Shown: positions 1 through 6,988 of the stretch, in pieces
Layout: the number at the start of each line of letters is the position of its first letter
Numbering within the stretch: the stretch's first letter is position 1
Assembly: GCF_000177335.1 (NCBI RefSeq)
Contig: NZ_ADFP01000051.1
Location: forward strand, 1 to 64,000
Length of the DNA: 64,000 bases
Reading direction: 5' to 3'
Source of the DNA: Pyramidobacter piscolens W5455
GTDB taxonomy: Bacteria; Synergistota; Synergistia; Synergistales; Dethiosulfovibrionaceae
The notes under the pieces: model-generated
Database searches by the model: none
What the model was told of the DNA's origin: nothing
The model's input: the letters and a program-made list of their open reading frames with translations, nothing else
Position numbers and translations under genes: made by a program

Positions 1-67
1 CCGTCAGCTTTTGCGGCATACCTGCTTTAGGACGCGCCAGTTTAACGCCCTTCGGCTTGCTTCCCAT
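1..67 (-). CDS. Partial CDS at left edge, unknown
   Basis: The first 22 codons of a minus-strand gene are visible; the rest lies outside the window. The ATG (65-67) follows a strong Shine-Dalgarno GGGAGGTGA. The visible N-terminus is basic and proline/lysine rich (MGSKPKGVKL...), which fits a DNA-packaging or other phage protein, but that is a guess. It would be transcribed from the repeat-rich region 100-590, in the same direction as the helicase and prim-pol genes. Confidence 0.5.
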   Translation of the reverse strand, partial: MGSKPKGVKLARPKAGMPQKLT

Positions 68-106
68 AGTCTCACCTCCCATGTATGTAAATATTCAAAT
101 AAATGT

Positions 107-148
107 TGCGTAACGTTCGCGTAACATGTGCGTAACGTTCGCGTAACA
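107..148. repeat. Tandem 20-bp direct repeat
   Basis: Two exact copies of TGCGTAACGTTCGCGTAACA at 107-126 and 129-148, period 22 bp. Each copy holds two GCGTAAC half-units about 11 bp apart. It lies just upstream of the partial gene at the left edge, so it could be an operator for that gene or an initiator binding site. Confidence 0.8.
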
Positions 149-185
149 CTTACACTTGCACACATGGCCTGCTGAATACTTGATA

Positions 186-217
186 ATCAAATGTCATTAC
201 ATGCAATGACGTTTGAT
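186..217. repeat. 13-bp inverted repeat
   Basis: ATCAAATGTCATT (186-198) and AATGACGTTTGAT (205-217) form an inverted repeat with one mismatch around a 6-nt spacer. It is part of the origin-like region between the partial gene and the helicase gene. Confidence 0.7.
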
Positions 218-228
218 ATTCAATCTTT

Positions 229-272
229 GTTCAATTGAACAGAGTTGAACATTCATTGAACAAATGTTGAAC
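229..272. repeat. Helically phased TTGAAC boxes
   Basis: TTGAAC occurs at 235, 245, 256 and 267, that is, every 10-11 bp, so all boxes face the same side of the helix. The first box is half of the perfect palindrome GTTCAATTGAAC (229-240). This spacing is typical of cooperative protein binding, by a replication initiator or a repressor. Confidence 0.7.
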
Positions 273-305
273 ATATGCCAATAATCAAACCAAAACTTGT
301 TTTCC

Positions 306-589
306 ATGGCGACCTATGGCGACCATGGCGACCTTATGGCGACCTAAAAGGCCAGGTTGCCATAGCCTAAACCGTTGGAATAGCTAGCTTGATGGCATTC
401 TATGGCGACTATGGCGACCTAAACCGCCGTTCTCTCTCTATATATACACATATTCTAAGATTCTTATTTTTTCCTACGCGTACAGAGAGAGAGTAAAGAG
501 GTCGCCATAGTCGCCATGGTCGCCATAGTCCAGTGTTTGCAAGGCATTACGCTATGGCAACCTAAAATTCAGGTCGCCATAGTCGCCAT
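306..589. repeat. Iteron array, candidate replication origin
   Basis: A 9-bp unit ATGGCGACC (or ATGGCGACT) is repeated on the left arm at 306, 316, 325, 336, 402 and 411. It is repeated in reverse (GGTCGCCAT/AGTCGCCAT) on the right arm at 500, 509, 518, 572 and 581. Degenerate copies lie at 355 and 554. The arms flank an AT-rich core (about 431-491) bounded by the inverted repeat TCTCTCTC/GAGAGAGA. Opposed iterons around an AT-rich core, directly downstream of helicase and prim-pol genes, are the usual form of a plasmid or satellite-phage origin. The origin role is inferred. Confidence 0.7.
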
Positions 590-592
590 AAC

Positions 593-2164
593 TCAGTCAT
601 TGACTGTGTTCGTCATTATCCCCCCATCCGTCGGTACAAAAATATAGAGCCGCTTCGTCATCGTTTTCCGTCTTTCCAGCTTGTAGCCATAGCTCAGCAA
701 GTCCAGCTCATGTCTTTGAACGGCCATCCCCATACTGCGCGGACTATCCGGCAAACTGCGCTGCTCCTGTGGTGTGGAAAACTCCAACATCTTCCTGAAA
801 ATGTCTTCCGCCGTCCCCTCGCCGTCAAAACGGGCAACAGCCAGAATGGCCTTCATCACCGGATCGTCGGCCGTCACGTCCAGCCGCGCCTCTTTCTGCG
901 AAGCGATCAAAAGGCGCTGGAACGTGCCCTCTTCCCACGGGAACACACCGGCCCGCTCAGCCGCCGTTACGGCCTTTACCGCGTCGCCCATGCGGTGATC
1001 TACGCCGCTTACCTCGTCTCTATATCTCAGCACAGCGCTCAGGGCGTCGCATATCACGCGCATGAGAGCCGGAGCCAGTGTGTCAAAGGCCGCCTGCATC
1101 TCGCTGCGTGTGCGTCTCTGGCCGCCCTCGAACGGTCGCAGCTCGATCTGGATAACTCGCTCTGCTAAGTCAGAACGCCGCAGCTGGAGCGCGATGCCGT
1201 TGAAGATCAGGCTGCTATGAAGTCGGATGCTGACCGTCCCCACGTTCGTGTACAGCTTGCGCATGGACACCGTCGCCCCCGTAGCGATACGGCAAAACGT
1301 GTCTGACAGTTCTGATTTTATGCTGGTGAGGTTGTCCGCTACGAAGACGCGCCGGTCAGCGCACACAGCGGCGACGTCAGCTTCCCGCTCCGGCGGCTTG
1401 CTCGTCAGCTCGCCGGGGTCGGTGAGTGCTTGAAGCATCTCCGTGAGGAACGTCTTGCCCGTGCCCTGTCCGCCAGTGATGGATAAGCCAACGCGGTCGC
1501 AGCGGTCGCTCAAAAACGTCTGGAGCATCCAGCCGCACAGCAGCTTGAAATCGTCATCCGAAACATTTGGAACGAGCTGTCGGAATAACATGGCGTCCGG
1601 CTTCTTGTCGTCCCTGACGGGCCGCGGATAAGGTCGCTGGCCGTCGATGCGGCGGAACAGGATACCTTTGTCGGCAAGCCGCGTATCGCCGGGCACGATC
1701 TTCCACGTCCCCGGGCCGATCTCTATCACGTCGCGCGTGTCGTCGCCGATATCGATATAGATGAAGCCGTCTCTTTCAGCCACGCGAAGCGCTGTCGTGA
1801 CCTGTCTCCCGGTCATCGTCGCCTCCGACCACAGGGCGCGGCGCGCGTCGTTGAGGCATGTAAGCGTGGGCACGTAGCCCTCGGTGTTCTCAGAAGCGCT
1901 CATGAAAAGGTGCGTCATGTAGGCTGTGACATGCTCAGACGCTAGCGGCCACGACTCCGTCCGGTCGACCTGCCCATTGCCGTCCCTGTGAGGGATACTG
2001 ATCACAAAGCCTGATGCGGTATCCTGGTACACGATCGCTCCGTCCTCATCTACAAGACGCTTCAGCGTGCTGGCCGCGGCGTCAGCCCGGAATGCCGCTC
2101 CAGGCCGTGCCGTATTGTCACGACTGTGCGCCATGTAGGCGCTGAAAGGGCCGGCGCTAGGCAT
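593..2164 (-). CDS. P4/D5-type replicative helicase (SF3-like)
   Basis: A 523-aa protein with a Walker A motif GGQGTGKTF near residue 230 and a Walker B-like segment (RRVFVADNL) about 45 residues later, followed by an ELR-RVIQIEL region typical of D5/primase-C-terminal AAA helicases of phages and satellites. Such proteins unwind the element's origin. The start ATG overlaps the stop of the prim-pol gene upstream (ATGCCTAG) and follows GGGGAG, so the two are translationally coupled. Its stop lies against the iteron array. Walker motifs are seen; the helicase role is inferred from family and context. Confidence 0.8.
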   Translation of the reverse strand: MPSAGPFSAYMAHSRDNTARPGAAFRADAAASTLKRLVDEDGAIVYQDTASGFVISIPHRDGNGQVDRTESWPLASEHVTAYMTHLFMSASENTEGYVPTLTCLNDARRALWSEATMTGRQVTTALRVAERDGFIYIDIGDDTRDVIEIGPGTWKIVPGDTRLADKGILFRRIDGQRPYPRPVRDDKKPDAMLFRQLVPNVSDDDFKLLCGWMLQTFLSDRCDRVGLSITGGQGTGKTFLTEMLQALTDPGELTSKPPEREADVAAVCADRRVFVADNLTSIKSELSDTFCRIATGATVSMRKLYTNVGTVSIRLHSSLIFNGIALQLRRSDLAERVIQIELRPFEGGQRRTRSEMQAAFDTLAPALMRVICDALSAVLRYRDEVSGVDHRMGDAVKAVTAAERAGVFPWEEGTFQRLLIASQKEARLDVTADDPVMKAILAVARFDGEGTAEDIFRKMLEFSTPQEQRSLPDSPRSMGMAVQRHELDLLSYGYKLERRKTMTKRLYIFVPTDGGIMTNTVND

Positions 2165-3317
2165 TGGACTGCTCCCCGCTCATGGCCAGCTGGAGCGTGC
2201 GCCGCCGGTAGTCCTCGCGCTCCCACTTGCCGCGGTACAGCCCTGAGCGTCGGAAAAGGCGATCCACCTGCCCGGCGTCGCTGGTATAGCACGCCAGCAC
2301 GCCGCAGAGCGCCAAGTCTGCCTCGCTCTGTGAGCTGTACACGCTCTGCCAGTCGCCGCTGAACAGCTGCCGCCTCGCCTCTCCACGAGGGCGTTTGCCG
2401 CCGTCCACGTCGCGCTCCAGCGCCTCTTTCAGTACCTCGTCGTCGTCGTGCGGCGTCTGAGCAAAGGCGGAGCGTGCACAGTGCCCGTCGGTCGGCATGG
2501 CGGCTGCGTGTCGCAGCTCGTCAAAGATGAAGCGCTTGAAGGCCTCGGCCATGCCCTGACGCTCAGCTACGGGCCGCGGCTTTCGGAAAGACCGGCCCGT
2601 GACGGTCATAAAATGGCAACCGTACATCTCCACGCCGCCCCAGCGCTGGCCTTTCAGGAAGGGCGCTTTGTCCGCCACCCTGAACACTATGTGCAGCCCC
2701 TTGCCTGAGACGCTCCTTTCCGTGTAGGTACAGAACTCGCGCACGGTATCGTTCACGAGCGCCCGACACTCAGGTATGACGCCCCGCCCGCCGTCGTTCA
2801 AGCAGCCGTCCATGTCGATGAACACATAGGGGTCGTTCTCTGTCATACAGAAGGCGACGCCATGCGCCTTCCCTGCCTCGTAGAGCGCCCACGCGGCCTC
2901 AAAACTGCTCCACGTGCTGGCGTCCGTTGAAGAGGCATGCCGCTCCGGATCGTGAACGCAGAACAGCCGCTTCCCCGGCTTGCCCTCGGCGTTCTTTCTC
3001 GTCATGTCCCAGCTCCACGCTACCCACTGCGGCAAGGCCTTCAGCTCTTCGGGAATACCGTCGAGCTTTGGCCGCAGGAAGGGTACGGGGTCGCCCAGGT
3101 AGTAACGTGCCACAGGGCGCACGCCGCCGCAGTCAATGCTTTCGCTTTGGATGTTATAGCCTGCTTTCCGCAGCTCGCAAACACGAGTGGGAAGGTTCCA
3201 AATGTGGAAGTTTTGAAGCGCCTCTTCCCGCGTCAGACTTCTGCCGCTCTGGAGGATCGCCAGCACGAGGCCGCGCTGGTCGGTAGCCGCCGCGTAGTCA
3301 ATGCCCTGCGCGCTCAT
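2157..3317 (-). CDS. AEP-type primase-polymerase with N-terminal HTH
   Basis: A 386-aa protein. Residues about 5-55 form a winged-helix-like domain (RGLVLAILQSG... VCELRKAGYNI) found in phage replication genes. The rest looks like an archaeo-eukaryotic primase/polymerase: acidic FIDMDG motif, then SGKGLHIVF (the sGxGxH nucleotide-binding motif). It resembles the NrS-1 phage polymerase group. The start at 3317 is chosen because a perfect AGGAGGT lies 6 nt upstream; an ATG further upstream lacks one. It overlaps the stop of the upstream small gene and the start of the helicase gene. It probably primes and copies the element from the nearby origin. Confidence 0.8.
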   Translation of the reverse strand: MSAQGIDYAAATDQRGLVLAILQSGRSLTREEALQNFHIWNLPTRVCELRKAGYNIQSESIDCGGVRPVARYYLGDPVPFLRPKLDGIPEELKALPQWVAWSWDMTRKNAEGKPGKRLFCVHDPERHASSTDASTWSSFEAAWALYEAGKAHGVAFCMTENDPYVFIDMDGCLNDGGRGVIPECRALVNDTVREFCTYTERSVSGKGLHIVFRVADKAPFLKGQRWGGVEMYGCHFMTVTGRSFRKPRPVAERQGMAEAFKRFIFDELRHAAAMPTDGHCARSAFAQTPHDDDEVLKEALERDVDGGKRPRGEARRQLFSGDWQSVYSSQSEADLALCGVLACYTSDAGQVDRLFRRSGLYRGKWEREDYRRRTLQLAMSGEQSNA

Positions 3318-3802
3318 GCCGCCACCTCCTGCCGGGAAAAGGGTACAAAAAAACGACCACAAGACCCCGCGCCGCTATGCAGCTGGAGTTGTGCTCGCAC
3401 TGTAGGTGATACTATAGATTTTCCCTGCTCAAACTCTACGGCGGCACAGCCCCGACCAAAGTTGGCAAGCGCTGGACGCCTAAAGCTATGTCTGTGACAG
3501 TCTCCTTCCCCTTGTCCTCCATCCCCATCGTCTGAACCGCCGCCGTCGTCGCCGGAGTCTGCACCCTGCTCGACATGGGCACGCACAGCCTCTCTGCGCA
3601 CACGCACGCGAACCGGCGTAAAGCGCCGCAGCTGTGCGCGCGCAGCCTTCACAGCAGACCGCAGGAACGGCATCGGATCGGCCGCGGCGTCAAGGCCCGC
3701 CACGTCTTTGAACACGGGGGCGCTCCGCGAGGGAAGGACTAAGACGCGGCTCACGCGAGCGCTTACAGCCCTCCTGAACTCAACGTTATTTTGGAGTTGC
3801 AT
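3314..3802 (-). CDS. Hypothetical protein, first gene of rep operon
   Basis: Not recognised. A basic N-terminal half is followed by an acidic Gly/Asp-rich linker (around residues 95-115) and a short C-terminal tail. The stop overlaps the prim-pol start (ATGA). Two starts are possible: ATG 3802 with AAAGG 6 nt upstream, or ATG 3832 with AGAAGGAAGG 11 nt upstream. The 3832 site is covered by the probable antisense RNA, so the start choice matters for regulation. It may be a replication accessory or purely a leader cistron. Confidence 0.55.
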   Translation of the reverse strand: MQLQNNVEFRRAVSARVSRVLVLPSRSAPVFKDVAGLDAAADPMPFLRSAVKAARAQLRRFTPVRVRVRREAVRAHVEQGADSGDDGGGSDDGDGGQGEGDCHRHSFRRPALANFGRGCAAVEFEQGKSIVSPTVRAQLQLHSGAGSCGRFFVPFSRQEVAA

Positions 3803-3825
3803 TTTCAACCTTTTTACGCTATAAT
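3797..3825 (+). promoter_or_regulatory. Sigma-70 promoter of antisense RNA
   Basis: TTGCAT (3797-3802), 17-bp spacer, perfect TATAAT (3820-3825). It points to the + strand, inside the 5' end of a minus-strand gene. No + strand protein gene follows, but a T8 terminator does. Confidence 0.65.
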
Positions 3826-3831
3826 TATTCA

Positions 3832-3895
3832 TATAAAAAACAACCTTCCTTCTAATTGACCGCCATCAGGCCCGTGCCTGAGCGGTCTTTTTTTT
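3832..3895 (+). ncRNA. Candidate antisense RNA over rep leader
   Basis: A transcript of about 64 nt is predicted from the + strand promoter (start near 3832) to a rho-independent terminator: GACCGC (3858-3863) and CAGGC pair with GCCTG and GCGGTC (3882-3887), followed by eight T. The RNA contains CCTTCCTTCT (3844-3853), the exact complement of the AGAAGGAAGG ribosome binding site of the minus-strand leader gene. This is how counter-transcribed RNAs limit plasmid copy number. The sequence elements are seen; the function is inferred. Confidence 0.6.
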
Positions 3896-3899
3896 GTCC

Positions 3900-4118
3900 T
3901 CACGCCATCATCAACGGCGCGCCCCGGTCGTCGGCGATCATAGCACGCGGTACACCGATGCACGCAGATACGCCCACCAATTCGTCATTGGTCAAGTAGC
4001 GACTCCTATCCCCCCTCTCAAAATTCCTGTACCGTGCCGCGTCAATGCCCGTCTGCTCCGAGACCGCCTTCACCGAAATATCACGCCGCATACGTTCGAA
4101 CTTTGCCACTGTCAACAT
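3900..4118 (-). CDS. Small XRE/Cro-CI family repressor
   Basis: A 72-aa single-domain protein with a helix-turn-helix: KFERMRRDISVKAVSEQTGI followed by a recognition-helix region. The start follows GAGAGGTGA at good spacing. It sits between the rep operon and the edge of the element and probably controls lysogeny-like or replication genes. The AT-rich region 4119-4254, with the palindrome GCAATTGC near 4164, is the likely operator/promoter region. Confidence 0.75.
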   Translation of the reverse strand: MLTVAKFERMRRDISVKAVSEQTGIDAARYRNFERGDRSRYLTNDELVGVSACIGVPRAMIADDRGAPLMMA

Positions 4119-4254
4119 TTTTCACTCACCTCTCTTTCGTACTTTTATACCATATATAGAGCAATTGCGCAAGAGTTTTCCACTAAATAAGGCACTCCAT
4201 AAACCTTCCTTTTTGTGGTAACATGAGTAATCATACGGATCAAGGAGGTGAGTA

Positions 4255-4329
4255 ATGGATAGTCAGAAAAATATAATTTTTATTAAATGTAGAGACTCAA
4301 GGCGCAACACAGGAATGTTTACAACTTGA
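4255..4329 (+). CDS. 24-aa ORF with perfect SD, possible gene remnant
   Basis: AAGGAGGTG lies 5 nt before an ATG that opens only 24 codons (MDSQKNIIFIKCRDS... to TGA 4327). It is divergent from the XRE repressor. A ribosome binding site of this quality on so short an ORF suggests either a real small peptide or the 5' end of a gene cut off at the element boundary. Confidence 0.35.
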   Translation: MDSQKNIIFIKCRDSRRNTGMFTT

Positions 4330-4367
4330 AATACACGTTCGGCTTCCCAGCAGCAACTGATTCATAC

Positions 4368-4424
4368 AAAAAAGCGCCGGAACGCAGTCCATGAACAACA
4401 TACATGGAAACGTTCCGACGCTTT
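4368..4424 (-). terminator. Terminator after tRNA-Ser(CGA)
   Basis: A 14-bp stem (AAAGCGCCGGAACG with CGTTCCGACGCTTT, one mismatch) carries a small inner stem CCATG/CATGG in its loop. On the minus strand it ends in a T-run, so it terminates the tRNA transcript. Confidence 0.8.
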
Positions 4425-4436
4425 GAAATCACTGCA

Positions 4437-4526
4437 TGGCGGAGGGAAGAGGATTTGAACCCCCGAGGGGCGTGAACCCCTGGCTGATTTCGAGTCAGCT
4501 GCCTTCGACCACTCGGCCATCCCTCC
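4437..4526 (-). tRNA. tRNA-Ser(CGA)
   Basis: A 90-nt class II tRNA with acceptor GGAGGGA/TCCCTCC, discriminator G and encoded CCA, a long variable arm, and anticodon loop CTCGAAA (CGA). Its 3' end faces the mobile element on the left, a common integration arrangement. Confidence 0.95.
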
Positions 4527-4565
4527 GCAGACGAAGGGTATTATAGCACAACCCGAAGAGCTTGC

Positions 4566-5066
4566 CTAGTTGTTTCTGCCGTCGAGGAGCCGACCGAACG
4601 AGCGATTTTTCTCCCGGCATTCCCGAAAAAAATCCTGAAGGAGCGCGCGGCATTCCTGTTCCATTACGCCGGGGACGACCTGCAGACGATGAAAAAGACG
4701 CGTGTCGCGCGTTAAATCGTAGAGGGTGCCGCAGGCGCCGGCTTTCGGATCGGTACAGCCATAGACGAGGCGCGAAACGCGCGCTTGAACGAGCGCCCCG
4801 GCGCACATGGGGCAGGGTTCAAGCGTCACGTAGAGGGAACAGCCGTTCAGGTTCCAAACGCCCAGATTTCGGGCGGCCTCACGCAAGGCGACCACTTCGG
4901 CGTGCGCGGTGGGGTCATGTTCAATCCGGCGCCGATTGCGTCCCCTGCCGATGATCTCTCCGCAAGGATCGACCACGAGCGCGCCCACGGGGATGTCGCC
5001 TTCGCGCGCCGCCTGGAGCCCCAGTTCGAGGGCAAGGTTCATGTACTCTTGATCGCTTGTGAGCAT
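4566..5066 (-). CDS. tadA: tRNA adenosine(34) deaminase TadA
   Basis: A 166-aa zinc deaminase that converts A34 to inosine in tRNA-Arg(ACG). Motifs: HAEVVALREA (His zinc ligand and catalytic Glu) and PCPMCAGAL (two Cys ligands). The start at 5066 has GGAGG 6 nt upstream; the reading frame stays open further upstream only through the tRNA-Arg gene and is not used. Its neighbours are two copies of its substrate tRNA-Arg(ACG), a fitting context. Confidence 0.95.
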   Translation of the reverse strand: MLTSDQEYMNLALELGLQAAREGDIPVGALVVDPCGEIIGRGRNRRRIEHDPTAHAEVVALREAARNLGVWNLNGCSLYVTLEPCPMCAGALVQARVSRLVYGCTDPKAGACGTLYDLTRDTRLFHRLQVVPGVMEQECRALLQDFFRECREKNRSFGRLLDGRNN

Positions 5067-5095
5067 GAAAAGCCTCCGTTCGCAAAATACAAAAC

Positions 5096-5121
5096 AGGGG
5101 AGCTTCTCACGAAGCTCCCCT
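5096..5121 (-). terminator. Terminator of tRNA cluster
   Basis: Perfect 11-bp stem AGGGGAGCTTC / GAAGCTCCCCT with loop TCAC, followed on the minus strand by a T-rich stretch. It lies between tRNA-Arg and tadA. Confidence 0.8.
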
Positions 5122-5136
5122 GGCTCTTCTCCAAAA

Positions 5137-5213
5137 TGGCGCGCCATGCAGGATTCGAACCCACGACCTCCTGGTCCGTAGCCAGACGCTCTATCCAGCT
5201 GAGCTAATGGCGC
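5137..5213 (-). tRNA. tRNA-Arg(ACG), copy 1
   Basis: 77 nt, acceptor GCGCCAT/ATGGCGC, discriminator G, encoded CCA, anticodon loop CTACGGA (ACG). Read as ICG after TadA action; tadA is the next gene. Confidence 0.95.
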
Positions 5214-5253
5214 GCAAAAAAACACCGCACGACTGAGGAGCCAAACGAAAAAC

Positions 5254-5330
5254 TGGCGCGCCATGCAGGATTCGAACCCACGACCTTCTGGTCCGTAGCC
5301 AGACGCTCTATCCAGCTGGGCTAATGGCGC
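5254..5330 (-). tRNA. tRNA-Arg(ACG), copy 2
   Basis: Nearly identical to copy 1, with the same anticodon, acceptor and encoded CCA. Differences are confined to single positions in the D arm and anticodon-stem region. It is a tandem duplication 40 bp apart. Confidence 0.95.
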
Positions 5331-5348
5331 GCATCGTTATTTTTAAGA

Positions 5349-5438
5349 TGGCGGAGAGAGAGGGATTTGAACCCTCGAACCCGAAACCGGGTTACACACT
5401 TAGCAGGCGTGCGCCTTCGGCCACTCGGCCATCTCTCC
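5349..5438 (-). tRNA. tRNA-Ser(GCT)
   Basis: A 90-nt class II tRNA with acceptor GGAGAGA/TCTCTCC, discriminator G, encoded CCA, a long variable arm and anticodon loop CTGCTAA (GCT). Confidence 0.95.
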
Positions 5439-5547
5439 GTCCTCAATCGAACAGGTCACATTCTAACGCGGCGGCTCACTCCTGTCAAGCGGGAAATCGC
5501 CCTCGTGCCGGAAAATGCAAACTGAAGAAACTCCTTTTTTCCACGGC

Positions 5548-6603
5548 TCAATCCGACCCGGCGCAAGCCGCCGCGGATGGCTCCGTTTTCCGTTTTCTGC
5601 GGCAGGAGCGACTTTTGGCGGCGCTCTCCTTTTTCGCTTCGCGGCCTTCCAGCCCTTCGAACCTGACGTCCGCCCTCCGGTACAGGCGGCACCCCTGCGC
5701 GCGCAGGATCTTCCACAGCTGCGCCAGCACAGGCAGCGAAATGTTGTCGGCGACGCGCAGATTCGACAAATACGCTTGCCAAAGGCACTCGCGATGGCGG
5801 TCCATAAACTTGTCGACCGCCTCGGGAACGCTGCCTGCGAAACGCACTTCGACGCAGATTTGCTTCCTTGCGTGCCACAGGTGGATTATCGCGGCTTTTT
5901 CGTCGCCCGCCTCGAAAACCGGAAGGCTGTTGTAATCGACAACGCGACTGGACGTCTTTTTCGCCGTCCCCTTTGTGCTCTTCCGGGGCGGCTTCTTGGG
6001 ATCGTTCTTATGGGCGAAATCGTGCAGCACCTGTATCCTTTCGGCGTCGGGCAATCTCTGCGCCGCGTCGTGAAGGATCTGGTACAGCCGGGCGGTCGTG
6101 CGGCAGTCGGCCTCGGCCCGATGAAAAGTCTGCGCGTCGATCACAAAATGCTCCGCCAGCGCCTTCAAATTGTAATGTCCGGTCCCCAGCGCCGGAAAGA
6201 GCGCTTGAGCCCAGTAGAAAGTATCTACGTACAAGTTTTCAAGCCGGGCGTGATAAAGCTCCTGACAAAAGTGGTCGATAATGGGAAGATCGTTTTCCGC
6301 CACCGCATGCCCGACGATCACGCTGTCGCCGATGAAATCGCGAAGCGAACCGATCACTTCACGGGGAAGCGGCGCACGGCGCACCATGTCGGTGGTAATG
6401 CCGGTCAGATCGGAGACGTAACGAGACACCCTCGCCACCCGCGGGCGCACAAGAGAGCTGTACGCGTCAAGGCACTGTCCGTCAGGAGCGAAGCGGACCG
6501 CGGAAATTTCGATCGGACAAAAACGGGCGTAGCCCTGGGATTCGACGTCGAGCACCACGTAACCTTTCTCCGCCGGAAGAAAAATATCCGCTTCTCTGTT
6601 CAT
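5548..6603 (-). CDS. DnaQ-like 3'-5' exonuclease
   Basis: A 351-aa DEDDh-family exonuclease. ExoI motif VVLDVESQG (residues about 16-24, Asp and Glu metal ligands), ExoII GHAVAENDLPII (near 98), ExoIII HRAEADCRT (near 140, His and Asp). The fold occupies the first ~180 residues; the basic C-terminal ~170 residues match no domain I know. It could serve in DNA repair, proofreading or RNA turnover. It lies upstream of the tRNA-Ser(GCT) gene on the same strand. Confidence 0.8.
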   Translation of the reverse strand: MNREADIFLPAEKGYVVLDVESQGYARFCPIEISAVRFAPDGQCLDAYSSLVRPRVARVSRYVSDLTGITTDMVRRAPLPREVIGSLRDFIGDSVIVGHAVAENDLPIIDHFCQELYHARLENLYVDTFYWAQALFPALGTGHYNLKALAEHFVIDAQTFHRAEADCRTTARLYQILHDAAQRLPDAERIQVLHDFAHKNDPKKPPRKSTKGTAKKTSSRVVDYNSLPVFEAGDEKAAIIHLWHARKQICVEVRFAGSVPEAVDKFMDRHRECLWQAYLSNLRVADNISLPVLAQLWKILRAQGCRLYRRADVRFEGLEGREAKKESAAKSRSCRRKRKTEPSAAACAGSD

Positions 6604-6988
6604 TTTCGCTCCCCCTCCCCGCTCACAATTTATTATTCTATAACTGAAACGCCGTTCTGTGAACCGTTGAATGCGAGATTGCAGCCAACTTCAGAACGAT
6701 CTTATACCGGACCTTGTTAAAAGGGAAATGACCGAGGATGATCAAATGGCGGTTTTGTATTTGCTGTACTGACGAAAGGAAGATGAAGCGCCCTTTCCCT
6801 GTCGTCAGAAACGTACTGCTGAGGAATGAAAAACAAAATCCAGATCAGGAAAAGTGCGCAGAAGTCATAGAGCAAGGAAGAACTTTGATGTATACTCCAG
6901 CGTTTATTCTGCGGCTAAAGTAAAACAGCGTCTGCTGTGCGATTAAGACAAGCACGGCAGACGCTGTTCTGCTTTTTTGAAAAAATTT
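6604..6988. other. Intergenic region before CoA-transferase
   Basis: No convincing gene. A 61-codon + strand frame (6738-6923) has no ribosome binding site and unusual composition. The right end holds the terminator at 6924-6968. The DnaQ promoter should lie in the left part. Confidence 0.5.
6924..6968 (-). terminator. Terminator of ior operon
   Basis: Stem AACAGCGTCTGC / GCAGACGCTGTT with a 21-nt loop that can extend the pairing (TGTGC/GCACG). It lies 20 bp past the stop of the acyl-CoA hydrolase gene. Confidence 0.75.

Larger units (their letters stand above)
4119..4436. other. Repressor upstream region to tRNA-Ser
   Basis: This stretch has no established gene. It holds the AT-rich upstream region of the repressor gene, a tiny + strand ORF (4255-4329) with a perfect Shine-Dalgarno, and the terminator of tRNA-Ser(CGA). 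The boundary between the mobile element and the chromosome should lie here, but I see no direct repeat of the tRNA 3' end within the window. Confidence 0.5.

Noticed and set aside
306-589. CRISPR array
   Set aside because: Repeat units are 9 bp with irregular spacing and in both orientations; no spacers of uniform length and no cas genes.
6738-6923. 61-codon + strand ORF upstream of the ior terminator
   Set aside because: No ribosome binding site, no match to a family, and atypical codon use.
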